Source: Onthophagus taurus
Taxonomy: Eukaryota > Arthropoda > Insecta > Coleoptera > Scarabaeidae
Direction: 5' to 3'
DNA length: 64,000 bases
Assembly: GCF_036711975.1 (NCBI RefSeq)
Contig: NC_091975.1
Span: forward strand, 6,512,501 to 6,576,500
A model generated the notes under the pieces. It ran no database searches and was not told the DNA's origin. It saw nothing but the letters and a program-made list of their open reading frames with translations. The translations under genes and the position numbers were made by a program. This document shows, one piece after another, positions 30,914-43,135 of this stretch. Positions within the stretch are counted from its first letter, which is position 1. Every line of letters begins with the position of its first letter.

Positions 30914-33870
30914 GCATGGGCAATATTATTAAAAATAAAATTTGCAACAACTTTTATTCTAAAAGTTTTTTTATAAAGTGTTTCGTTTCTTGAGTGTTAC
31001 CATTAACAACTTAAAAAAGCAACAAATTCATCTAATTTTCGTATTTTTCTTGATATTGACGTATTTAAGAGCAATAGTGTAAGAGAACAATATTGCTAAG
31101 AATAAAATTAGCTATAACTTTCGTTCCAACAGTTTTCTTATAATATGCTCCGTTACCCGAGTGCTACCATAAATACTTTATGGAACAACGAAATTCATCA
31201 AATTTTTATATTTTCGCATTTTTGTCTATATTGACGAATCTGAGATCAAAAATACAAGAGAGCAATATTGTTAACAACAAAATTTGCAACAACTTTTGCT
31301 CTAAAAGTTTTTTGATAACATGCTTCAATTCCCAAATGCTACCATTAGCTAATAGTAAAACAAAAAATTCGTCAAATTTTCATATTTTCGTATTTTTCTC
31401 GATATTGACGCATCTAAGAGCAAAAGTGAAAGAGAGCAATATTGTTAACAATAAAATTTGCTACAACTTTGTTCTAAAAGTTTTTTTATAGCACACTCTG
31501 AATCCCGGATGCTACCATTAACAACTTGAAAAAGCAACAAATTCATCCAATTTTCATATTTTCGTATTTTTCTTGATATTGACGTATATAAGAGCAATAG
31601 TGCAAGAGAACAATATTGCTACGAATAAAATTTGCTATAACTATTGTTCCAAAAGTCTTTTTGTAATATACTTCGTTTCCTGAGTGTTACCATTAACAAC
31701 TAGAAACAGCAATAAATTCATCCACTTTTCATATTTTGTATTTTTCTCGATATTGATGTATCTGAGAGCAAAAGTTAAAGAGAGCAATATTGTTAACAAT
31801 AAAATTTGCTACAACTTTTGTTCTAAAAGTTTTTTCATAGCACACTCTGAATCCCGGATGCTACCATTAACAACTTGAAAAAGCAACAAATTCAGCCAAT
31901 TTTCATATTTTCGTATTTTTCTTGATATTGACGTATTTAAGAGCAATAGTGTAAGAGAACAATATTGCTAAGAATAAAATTTGCTGTAACTATTGTTCCA
32001 AAACTTTTTTTGTAATATACTTCGTTTCCTGAGTGTTATCATTAAGAACTAGAAACAGCAATAAATTCATCCACTTTTCATATTTTGTATTTTTCTCGAT
32101 ATTGACGCATCTGAGAGTAATAGTGCAAGAGAACAATATTGCTAAGAATAAAATTTGCTATAAATATTGTTCCAAAACTTTTTTTGTAATATACTTCGTT
32201 TCCTGAGTGTTATCATTAACAACTAGAAACAGCAATAAATTCATCCACTTTTCATATTTTGTATTTTTCTTGATATTGACGTATGTAAGAGCAATAGTGT
32301 AACAGAACAATATTGCTAAAAATAAAATTTGCTATAACTATTGTTCCGAAACTTTTTTTGTAATATACTTCGTTTCTTGAGTGTTATCATTAACAACTAG
32401 AAACAGCAATAAATTCATCCACTTTTCATATTTTGTATTTTTCTCGATATTGACGCATCTGAGAGCAAAAGTGCAAGAGAGCAATATTGTTAACAACAAA
32501 ATTTGCTACAACTTTTGTTCTAAAAGTTTTTTCATAGCATACTCTGAATCCCGGATGCTACCATTAACAACTTGAAAAAGCAACAAATTCGTCCAATTTT
32601 CATATTTTTCTTGATATTGACGTATATAAGAGCAATAGTGCAAGAGAACAATATTGCTAAGAATAAAATTTGCTATAACTATTGTTCCAAAACTTTTTTT
32701 GTAATATACTTCGTTTCCTGAGTGTTATCATTAACAACTAGAAACAGCAATAAATTCATCCACTTTTCATGTTTTGTATTTTTCTCGATATTGATGCATC
32801 TGAGAGCAAAAGTGAAAGAGAGCAATATTGTTAACAATAAAATTTGCTACAACTTTTGTTCTAAAACTTTTTTCATAACACACTCTGAATCCCGGATACT
32901 ACCATTAACAACTTGAAAAAGTAACAAATTCATCCAATTTTCATATTTTCGTATTTTTCTTGATATTGACGTATTTAAGAGCAATAGTGTAAGAGAACAA
33001 TATTGCTAAGAATAAAATTTTCTATAACTATTGTTCCAAAAATTTTTTTGTAATATACTTCGTTTCATGGGTGTTGTCATTAACAACTAGAAACAGCAAT
33101 AAATTCATCCACTTTTCATATTTTGTATTTTTCTCGATATTGATGCATCTGAGAGCAAAAGAGAAAGAGAGCAATATTGTTAACAATAAAATTTGCTACA
33201 ACTTTTGTTCTAAAACTTTTTTCATAACACACTCTGAATTCCGGATGCTACCATTAACAACTTGAAAAAGCAACAAATTCATCCAATTTTCATATTTTCG
33301 TATTTTTCTTGATATTGACGTATTTAAGAGCAATAGTGTAAGAGAACAATATTGCTAAGAATAAAATTTGCTATAACTATTGTTCCAAAACTTTTTTTGT
33401 AATATACTTCGTTTCCTGAGTGTTATCATTAACAACTAGAAATAGCAATAAATTCATCCACTTTTCATATTTTGTATTTTTCTCGATATTGATGTATCTG
33501 AAAGCAAAAGTCAAAGAGAGCAATATTGTTAACAATAAAATTTGCTACAACTTTTATTCTAAAAGTTTTTTCATAGCATACTCTGAATCCCGGATGCTAC
33601 CATTAACAACTTGAAAAAGCAACAAATTCATCCAATTTTCATATTTTCGTATTTTTCTTGATATTGACGTATTTAAGAGCAATAGTGCAAGAGAACAATA
33701 TTGCTAAGAATAAAATTTGCTACAACTTTTGTTCTAAAAGTTTTTTTGTAACATTTTCTGTTTCCTGGATGTTACCATTACCAACTAATAACATAACTTT
33801 CTCGATAATCTATGCATCGGAGAGCAAAAGTGCAAGAGAGCAATATTGTTAAGAATAAAATTTGTATAAA
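30914..33870 (+). repeat. Satellite array C, diverged relative of arrays A/B, ~17 units
   Basis: Same ~174-bp unit (GAGAACAATATTGCTAAGAA, TTTTCTTGATATTGACGTAT) but clearly diverged. From about 31.5 kb two unit types alternate: one with GAGAGCAATATTGTTAACAA and CTCTGAATCCCGGATGCTAC, the other with GAGAACAATATTGCTAAGAA and TACTTCGTTTCCTGAGTG. The pair repeats at 349 bp (for example starts at 32722, 33071, 33420), a dimeric higher-order repeat. The last unit, after 33700, returns to the array A/B sequence type. Confidence 0.95.
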
Positions 33871-35219
33871 AAGTAAAGAAATACATCGATACTAGACGGT
33901 GCTGGAGTGTGGAGAATAAGAATGCACCATGAATTAAATAAAAACTTAATCATTTTTTTTTAAAGTTCAATTGAGTATCAAAACTTGATCCAAAAAGATT
34001 TCTAAAATGAGTTAAAAAGGAAATGCAACTCTGAATCCTACAGGACTTTCCACTTAACGTGTCGCTTTGGGGACGATCTGAAACCGTTTCGAGGTTTTGC
34101 GAGAACTTGTGGCGGTCCTGTAGGTTTTGATTAATCCCGTTCGATGGATAAACGAGTGGTTAAGGATTAACAGACGGGAATTGAAAATTTTTTTTAAACG
34201 GGTCCACTTCAATTTGGTGTCCATCAAATTGATTCAAGTTGTAGTCGTAGTTGTAGTAAAAGTTTTTCGTTATTTTGATCTATTCATTAAATAAATTCGT
34301 TTTAATAAATCAAAAAAAAAGAAAACAGATGTATTTAGGGACAGATTTATCCTTCTTGCTTCTTTGGTTTTCTGCTAGATCTATTTAACGAGGGATTTTG
34401 TAACTCGCGCCACAAACAATTTCTGTCACGCGCTTATCTCCGAGCGAAAAACGATTAAGATAACTACGAAAAGGAAAAGCGGTCCGGAACGCCGATTAGT
34501 TGCCAGCTGATGGCCGTTTTATCCTTTCAGATAAAACGACTCCCGGAGTCCGGACCGATTCATTTCAAAAGCGTTATCCACACCTCCACGAATATAAGAA
34601 AATAGCTGTTCATAAAAATCGCGAAAAAAGATAAATTTCTTTTTTTATTATGATTGGAAAAAAGGGGGCCGAAAGATGAATTGGTGGTTTGACAAAGAAT
34701 TTTACACCTCTTATGCAAATAATCGGTTTAATACTAACCGCAGCCGTAAAAGGTTGTCGTAAAAGGACCCCCAGGAATTGCAGTTAGAGCACGGGTCCCT
34801 CCCGGTCCTGCGACGTTGCTAAAACTGCCAACGATAAACTTCCGGAATTATATTGTGCCCCCTATCTAATTTATGACCCACTTCCGCTCCTGGTTATTTC
34901 GCACGATCACCGAGAAATCCTATAAAATACGATTGTTGTTGTGTTACTTAACGATTATATTTTATTTCTTTTTAGTAACATATTTTATGTCAACTTAAAT
35001 CATAAAAGGACTTTCTCTTTAGTATTGACTTGAATCTCACTTATTTTACACCATGATGATATCCATTATATCCAAATGACCTGGTTTTAATAGACATTCC
35101 TAGTACACTTAGTACACTTCCATACAAATTATTGTTTATTACAAACACTCTGTTTACTCAGAGTTGAAAGATATCGTTATTTTGACTTTCATCTACGATT
35201 CTAAATCTTACACTTGCTT
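33871..35219. other. Non-repetitive island between arrays C and D1
   Basis: GC-richer parts at 34030-34170 and 34380-34930. Contains an inverted pair CCTACAGGAC / GTCCTGTAGG (about 34038 and 34114) and the hairpin at 34480-34557. No exon supported. Possibly regulatory. Confidence 0.4.
34480..34557. promoter_or_regulatory. Nested inverted repeats with GATA motifs
   Basis: Outer arms CGGTCCGGA (34480-34488) and TCCGGACCG (34549-34557); inner hairpin CGTTTTATC (34515-34523) / GATAAAACG (34530-34538) with a 6-base loop. The inner arms are two inverted GATA-factor sites; AAGATAA occurs just before at 34457. A regulatory role is inferred only. Confidence 0.4.
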
Positions 35220-38200
35220 CTTAAAATGTGAAAATAATTCTTACATCAGATGGATCCTTAAAGATTCCTCTTTACAATGATATATAACATGTATTAGGGT
35301 ACATTATAAAAATTTATAGAAAAAAAATCGAGAAGTTAAAACTGTTAATTCGCACAAGGTTAAAATATCAAAATGATGATTAGACTTTGAAAATTCCTGG
35401 AAAAGCTATTTTTAGGAATGTAGAAATAATTTTTATACCAGATGAAAGCTTAAAGATTCCTCTTTAAAATGATATATAATATGCATAGGGGTAGATTATA
35501 AAAATTATTAGAAAAAAAATCGAGAAGTTAAAACTGTTAATTCGCACAAGGTTAAAATATCAAAATGATGATTAGACTTTGAAAATTCCTGGAAAAGCTA
35601 TTTTTAGGAACGTAGAAATAATGTTTATACCAGATGAAAGCTTAAAGATTCCTCTTTAAAATGATATATAATATGAATAGGGGTAGATCATAAAAATTAT
35701 TAGAAAAAAAATCGTGCAATTAAAACTGTTAATTCGCACAATGTCAAAATATTAAAATGATGCTTAAACTTTAAAAATTCCTGGAAAAGTTATTTTTAGG
35801 AATATAGAAATAATTTTTATACCAAATGAAAGCCTAAAGATTCCTCTTTAAAATGATATATAATATGCATAGGGGTAGATCATAAAAATTATTAGAAAAA
35901 AAATCGAGAAGTTAAAACTGTTAATTCGCACAAGGTTAAAATATCAAAATGATGCTTAAACTTTAAAAATTCCTGGAAAACCTATTTTTAAGAATGTAGA
36001 AATAATTTTTATACCAGATGAAAGCTTAAAGATTCCTCTTTAAAATGATATATAATATGCATTGGGGTAGATTATAAAAATTATTAGAAAAAAAATCGAG
36101 AAGTTAAAACAGTTAATTCGCACAAGGTTAAAATATCAAAATGATGCTTAAACTTTGAAAATTCCTGGAAAAGCTATTTTTAGGAACGTAGAAATAATTC
36201 TTATACCAAATGAAAGCTTAAAGATTCCTCTTTAAAATGATATATAATATGCATAGGGGTAGATCATAAAAATTATTAGAAAAAAAATCGTGAAATTAAA
36301 ACTGTTAATTCGCACAATGTCAAAATATTAAAATAATGATGAAACTTTAAAAATTCCTGGAAAAGCTATTTTTAGGAATGTAGAAATAATTTTTATACCA
36401 GATGAAAGCTTAAAGATTCTTCTTTAAAATGATATATAATATGCATAGGGGTAGATCATAAAAATTATTAGAAAAAAAATCGAGAAGTTAAAACTGTTAA
36501 TTCGCACAATGTCAAAATATTAAAATGATGCTTAAACTTTAAAAATTCCTGGAAAAGCTATTTTTAGGAATGTAGAAATAATTTTTATACTAGATGAAAG
36601 CTTAAAGATTCCTCTTTAAAATGATATATAATATGCATAGGGGTAGATTATAAAAATTATAAGAAAAAAAATCGTGAAGTTAAAACTGTTAATTCGCACA
36701 AGGTTAAAATATCAAAATGATGCTTAATCTTTGAAAATTCCTGGAAAAGCTATTTTTAGGAATGTAGAAATAATTTTTGTACCAGATGAAAGTTTAAAGA
36801 TTCCTCTTTAAAATGATATATAATATGCATAGGGGTAGATTATAAAAATAATTAGAAAAAAAATCGTGAAATTAAAACTGTTAATTCGCACAATGTCAAA
36901 ATATTAAAATGATGCTTAAACTTTAAAAATTCCTGGAAAAGCTATTTGTAGGAACGTAGAAATAATTTTTATACCAGATGAAAGCTTAAAGATTCCTCTT
37001 TAAAATGATATATAATATGCATATGGGTAGATCATAAAAATTATTAGAAAAAAAATCGTGAAATTAAAACTGTTAATCCGCACAATGTCAAAATATTAAA
37101 ATCATGCTTAAACTTTAAAAATTCCTGGAAAAGCTATTTTTAGGAACGTAGAAATAATTTTTATACCAAATGAAAGCTTAAAGATTCCTCTTTAAAATGA
37201 TATATAATATGCATAGGGGTAGATTATAAAAATTATTAGAAAAAAAATCGTGAAATTAAAACTGTTAATTCGCACAATGTTAAAATATTAAAATAATGCT
37301 GAAACTTTAAAAATTCCTGGAAAAGCTATTTGTAGGAACGTAGAAATAATTTTTATACCAGATGAAAGCTTAAAGATTCCTCTTTAAAATGATATATAAT
37401 ATGCATAGGGGTAGATCATAAAAATTATTAGAAAAAAAATCGTGAAGTTAAAACTGTTAATTCGCACAAGGTTAAAATATCAAAATGATCCTTAAACTTT
37501 AAAAATTCCTGGAAAAGCTATTTTTAGGAATGTAGAAATAATTTTTATACCAGATGAAAGCTTAAAGATTCCTCTTTAAAATGATATATAATATGCATAG
37601 GGGTAGATTATAAAAATTATTAGAAAAAAAATCGTGAAATTAAAACTGTTAATTCGCACAATGTCAAAATATTAAAATGATGCTTAAACTTTAAAAATTC
37701 CTGGAAAAGCTATTTTTAGGAATGTAGAAATAATTTTTATACCAGATGAAAGCTTAAAGGTTCCTCTTTAAAATGATATATAATATGCATAGGGGTAGAT
37801 TATAAAAATTATTAGAAAAAAAATCGAGAAGTTAAAACTGTTAATTCGCACAAGGTTAAAATATCAAAATGATGCTTAATCTTTGAAAATTCCTGGAAAA
37901 GCTATTTTTAGGAATGTAGAAATAATTTTTGTACCAGATGAAAGTTTAAAGATTCCTCTTTAAAATGATATATAATATGCATAGGGGTAGATTATAAAAA
38001 TAATTAGAAAAAAAATCGTGAAATTAAAACTGTTAATTCGCACAATGTCAAAATATTAAAATGATGCTTAAACTTTAAAAATTCCTGGAAAAGCTATTGT
38101 TAGGAATGTAGAAATAATTTTTATACCAGATGAAAGCTTAAAGATTCCTCTTTAAAATGATATATAATATGCATAGGGGTAGATTATAAAAATTATTAGA

Positions 38201-39315
38201 AAAAAAATCGTGAAATTAAAACTGTTAATTGGTATCAAAATATCAAAATGATACTTAAACTTTGAAAATTCCTGGAACAGCTATTTTTAGGAATGTAGAA
38301 ATAATTTTTATACCAAATGAAAGCTTAAAGATTCCTCTTTAAAATGATATATAATATGCATAGGGGTAGATTATAAAAATTATTAGAAAAAAAATCGTGA
38401 AATTAAAACTGTTAATTCGCACAATGTCAAAATATTAAAATGATACTTAAACTTTAAAAATTCCTGGAAAAGCTATTTGTAGGAACGTAGAAATAATTTT
38501 TATACCAAATAAAAGCTGAAAGATTCCTCTTTAAAATGATATATAATATGCATAGGGGTAGATTATAAAAATTATTAGAAAAGAAATCGTGAAATTAAAA
38601 CTGTTAATTCGCACAAGGTTAAAATATCAAAATGATGCTTAAACTTTGAAAATTCTTGGAAAAGCTATTTTTAGGAACGTAGAAATAATTCTTATACCAA
38701 ATGAAAGCTTAAAGATTCCTCTTTAAAATGATATATAATATGCATAGGGGTAGATCATAAAAATTATTAGAAAAAAAATCGTGAAATTAAACCTGTTAAT
38801 TCGCACAATGTCAAAATATCAAAATGATGCTTAAACTTTAAAAATTCCTGGAAAAGTTATTTTTAGGAACGTAAAAATAATTTTTATACCAGATGAAAGC
38901 TTAAAGATTCCTCTTTAAAATGATATATAATATGAATAGGGGTAGATCATAAAAATTATTAGGAAAAAAATCGTGAAGTTAAAACTGTTAATTCGCACAA
39001 TGTCAAAATATTAAAATCATGCTTAAACTTTAAAAATTCCTGGAAAAGCTATTTTTAGGAACGTAGAAATAATTTTTATACCAAATGAAAGCTTAAAGAT
39101 TCCTCTTTAAAATGATATATAATATGAATAGGGGTAGATCATAAAAATTATTAGAAAAAAAATCGTGCAATTAAAACTGTTAATTCGCACAATGTCAAAA
39201 TATTAAAATGATGCTTAAACTTTAAAAATTCCTGGAAAACCTATTTTTAAGAATGTAGAAATAATTTTTATACCAGATGAAAGTTTAAAGATTCCTCTTT
39301 AAATTGATATATAAC
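35220..39315 (+). repeat. Satellite array D1, 192-bp unit, ~21 copies
   Basis: Exact 192-bp spacing of TCTTTAAAATGATATATAAT (for example 35461, 35653, 35845, 36037). Further landmarks: GCATAGGGGTAGATTATAAA, GAAATTAAAACTGTTAATTC, AAATTCCTGGAAAAGCTATT. The first unit (35220-35280) is strongly diverged and the last breaks off at 39315 after GATATATAAC. Two alternating unit types can be seen (CACAAGGTTAAAATATCAAA and CACAATGTCAAAATATTAAA), without a strict order. Confidence 0.98.
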
Positions 39316-40892
39316 ACACATTGTTAATTCAACGAGTATACAAAATTTTGTATCTTCAAAATATTTTTATTTAAATATAATTTCAAATCACAATGAAATC
39401 ATCTAAAATTTTCATGTAATTTTTTTTAAAATAAAAAGTTTTGTAGAACTCGTTCTTCTATTTGAAGTCGACAATTTTGTGTTGATCAAGATGTACGTCA
39501 CGATCCAGTCTTCCTCATCCTTTCGTTGGAGGGCGAGGGAGAAACCTTCGTACGTGTCTCCAAATAAAAGGTTTCCAAACCGAAAAAGGTCCAACCGTAG
39601 CCTGGAAAATCCTTGCAACCCCGAAAATCAGTTGTGTACAATTCTTTAATGGAACTGAATTATTTACACGAATGAATATTTAAGCGGACTGCTCAGATTA
39701 CGTCAGCTGTTTCGTTCGTAAAGTTTCACAGTCGGTGGGACAAAGTGCATTTTCCCGCTTTTCTCTAATCAGCACAAGTTTTAATTAAATTTCGACAAAT
39801 AGAAATAAAAAGAAAAATAGGGTTTAAGTAAAAAATAAAAAGAATGTGTAACTTAATATATTTATGTGAAATAAAGTTGTTTTTTAAAACAAATTATAGC
39901 TTAAAATAATTGAAATTAAATTGTTTAATTTTTAATAAAAACAAAGTGAATAAGAGAATGAGAGAGCTTTTGCGCAGGACAACAAGAATATTGGGACGTT
40001 CAACGTCGGGACGCCGAGCGTCGCGGCCCAGTTCCGCCGATGCTCGATGTCGGCGAGCGTCGGCTGACGTCGCGACGCTTTTACACCACGTATATTTCGA
40101 AAACGCATCATAAACGCGTGTAATTAAAAAATTGAGATTGTTTACTCGATAAATAATCATGATTATAACTAAACAACGTTCCAATTCTTCACCCACAATC
40201 GATATAATCGCGAAGACAATCTTAGTGATTTTTAACGAATCTTTAAGAAATGCTGTTTATAAGTAAATTTTCGAACTAAGTGTATAAAGAAAAAGTATAA
40301 CTTAAAAAAACAAATAAGTATTAGGTAAGTTCCAAAGTTCCATACACTTACTTCAATGATTTTTTCAAAAAAAAGGCGATATTTGAAAGCGGTTCACGCT
40401 TCGAAGGTTTCCTTCGCTTTGTTATCGTGCTCGAGATGTTCTTAAACGCTGTCCCGGACCTGTCAACGTAATACAGACGGATTACATTGAAGCGTGGCCG
40501 TATTATAAAGCCGCTCCAACGTTCTTCTTCGCTGTCTCAACTCGCATTTTGATGAGTTAATTTCGATTTAAACGAACGAACACGAAAAATAAGTTAAAAT
40601 AAAAGGAAAAACGAGCACGAAAACAAGGTGATGTCTTTTTCAATCTTATATGTGAAAGGAATTTTTGATGATCTGTTTAAGTTAAAATGGTGGAGTCGCC
40701 GGAAATGTTGTTTACTTTCTTAAATTGAGATGTTATCGATTTAAAATTAATTAGAATGGTTTTTGTTATGATTTATATTACTCAACTTAAGATGTCATAA
40801 TATTGTGAGGATGTAAATTGTGGTCATGACCGAATTGTTCAACCAAGATTTTCCTCCATAACCGTAGAATCAGTCATCCTCAAATCTCCATC
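39316..40892. other. Non-repetitive island between D1 and D2
   Basis: Holds a CpG-dense block at 39995-40080 (GTCGGGACGCCGAGCGTCGC and similar), the only strongly GC-rich stretch in the right half, and a possible core promoter at 40504-40630. Frames across the CpG block on both strands are without known motif. Confidence 0.4.
40504..40630 (+). promoter_or_regulatory. Candidate core promoter and first non-coding exon
   Basis: TATAAAG at 40504-40510, a TCAACT initiator-like site at 40537 (35 bp from the first T of the box, slightly long), and further on AAACAAG|GTGATG at about 40627, which could be a splice donor. It would be the first exon of a gene whose other exons are not recognised here. 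Confidence 0.25.
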
Positions 40893-43135
40893 TCATTGAT
40901 TCGTACAATGTCAAAATGAGGCTTAAATTTTAAAATTTCCTGAAAAAGCTAGTTTTAGAAATGTGGAAATAATTCTTATTCGAGAGGAAAGCTTTAAAAT
41001 GGTATATAATATGCATTGGGGTAGATTATAAAAATTATTAGAAAAAAAATCGAGAAGTTAAAACTGTTAATTAGTACAGTGTCAAAATATCAAAATGAAA
41101 CTTTGAAAATTCCTGGAAAAGGTATTTTTAGGATCGTAGAAATAATTCTTATACCAGATGAAAGCTTAAAGATTTCTCTTTAAAATGATATACAATATGC
41201 ATGGGGGTAGATTATAAAAAATATTAGAAAAAAAATCGAGAAGTTAAAACTGTTAATTGGTACAATGTCAAAATATGAAAATGATGCTTAATCTTTGAAA
41301 ATTCCTGGAAATGCTATTTTTAGGAACGTAGAATTAATTCTTGTACCAGATGAAAATTTAAAGATTTCTCTTTAAAATGATATATAATATGCATTGGGGT
41401 TGATTATAAAAATTATTAGAAAAAAAATCGAGAAGTTAAAACTGTTAATTCGCACAATGTCAAAATATCAAAATTATGCTTAAACTTCAAAAATTCCTGG
41501 AAAAGCTATTTTTAGGAACGTAGAAATAATTCTTATACCAGATGAAAGCTTAAAGATTCCTCTTTAAACTGATATATAATATGCATTGGGGTTGATTATA
41601 AAAATTATTAGAAAAAAAATCGAGAAGTTAAAACTGTTAATGGGTACAAAGTCAAAATATGAAAATGATGCTTAAACTTTGAAAATTCCTGGAAACGCTA
41701 TTTTTAGGAACGTAGAAATAATTCCTATACCAGATGAAAGCTTAAAGATTCCTCTTTAAAATGATATATAATATGCATTGGGGTTGATTATAAAAATTAT
41801 TAGAAAAAAAATCGAGAAGTTAAAACTGTTAATTCGCACAATGTCAAAATATCAAAATGACGCTTAAACTTTAAATATTTCTGGATGGGCTATTGTTTGG
41901 AATGTAGAATTAATTCTTGTACCAGATGAAAATTTAAAGATTCCTCTTTAAACTGATATATAATTTGCATTGGGGTTGATTATAAAAATTATTAGAAAAA
42001 AAATCGAGAAGTTAAAACTGTTAATTGGTACAATGTCAAAATATCAAAATTACGCTTAAACTTCAAAAATTCCTGGAAAAGCTATTTTTAGGAACGTAGA
42101 AATAATTCTTATACCAGATAAAAGCTTAAAGATTCCTCTTTAAACTGATATATAATATGCATTGGGGTTGATTATAAAAATTATTAGAAAAAAAATCGAG
42201 AAGTTAAAACTGTTAATTCGCACAATGCCAAAATATCAAAATGATACTTAAACTTCGAAAATTCCTGGAAATGCTATTTTTAGGAACGTAGAAATAATTC
42301 TTATACCAGATGAAAGCTTAAAGATTCCTCTTTAAACTGATATATAATATGCATTGGGGTTGATTATAAAAATTATTAGAAAAAGAATCGAGAAGTTAAA
42401 ACTGTTAATTGGTACAATGTCAAAATATCAAAATTACGCTTAAACTTCAAAAATTCCTGGAAAAGCTATTTTTAGGAACGTAGACATAATTCTTATAGCA
42501 GATGAAAGCTTAAAGATTTTTCTTTAAAATAATATATAATATGCATTGAGGTAGATTATAAAAATTATTAGAAAAAAAATCGAGAAGTTAAAACTGTTAA
42601 TTGGTACAATGTCAAAATATGAAAATGATACTTAATCTTTGAAAATTCCGGAAAAAGCTATTTTTAGGAACGTAGAAATAATACTTATACCAGATGAAAA
42701 CTTAAAGATTCCTCTTTAAAATGATATATAATATGCGTTAGGGTTGATCATAAAAATTATTAGAAAAATAATCGAGAAGTTAAAACTGTTAATTGGTACA
42801 GTGTCAAAATATCAAAATGATACTTAAACTTTGAAAATTCCTGGAAAAGCTATTTTTAGGAACGTAGACATAATTCTTATACCAGATAAAAGCTTAAAGA
42901 TTCCTCTTTAAACTAATATATAATATGCATTGGGGTAGATTATAAAAATTATTAGAAAAATAATCGAGAAGTTAAAACTGTTAATTGGTACAGTGTCAAA
43001 ATATCAAAATGATACTTAAACTTTGAAAATTCCTGGAAAAGCTATTTTTAGGGACATAGAAATAATTCTTATACCAGATGAAAGCTTAAAGATTCCTCTT
43101 TAAAATGATATATAATATGCATTGGGGTAGATTGT
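40893..43135 (+). repeat. Satellite array D2, 192-bp unit, ~11.7 copies
   Basis: Same family and orientation as D1 but a distinct subfamily: ATGCATTGGGGTTGATTATA in place of ATGCATAGGGGTAGATTATA, and AACTGTTAATTGGTACAATG in place of the CGCACAATG form. Spacing 192 bp with a few shorter units at the left end, which is the most diverged. Confidence 0.97.

Noticed and set aside
31180..33852. Frames of about 64 codons in array C
   Set aside because: Same satellite artefact as in arrays A and B.
39894..40196. Arg/Ala-rich frames on both strands across the CpG block
   Set aside because: Product of CG-rich simple sequence; both strands are open, neither has motifs or splice context.
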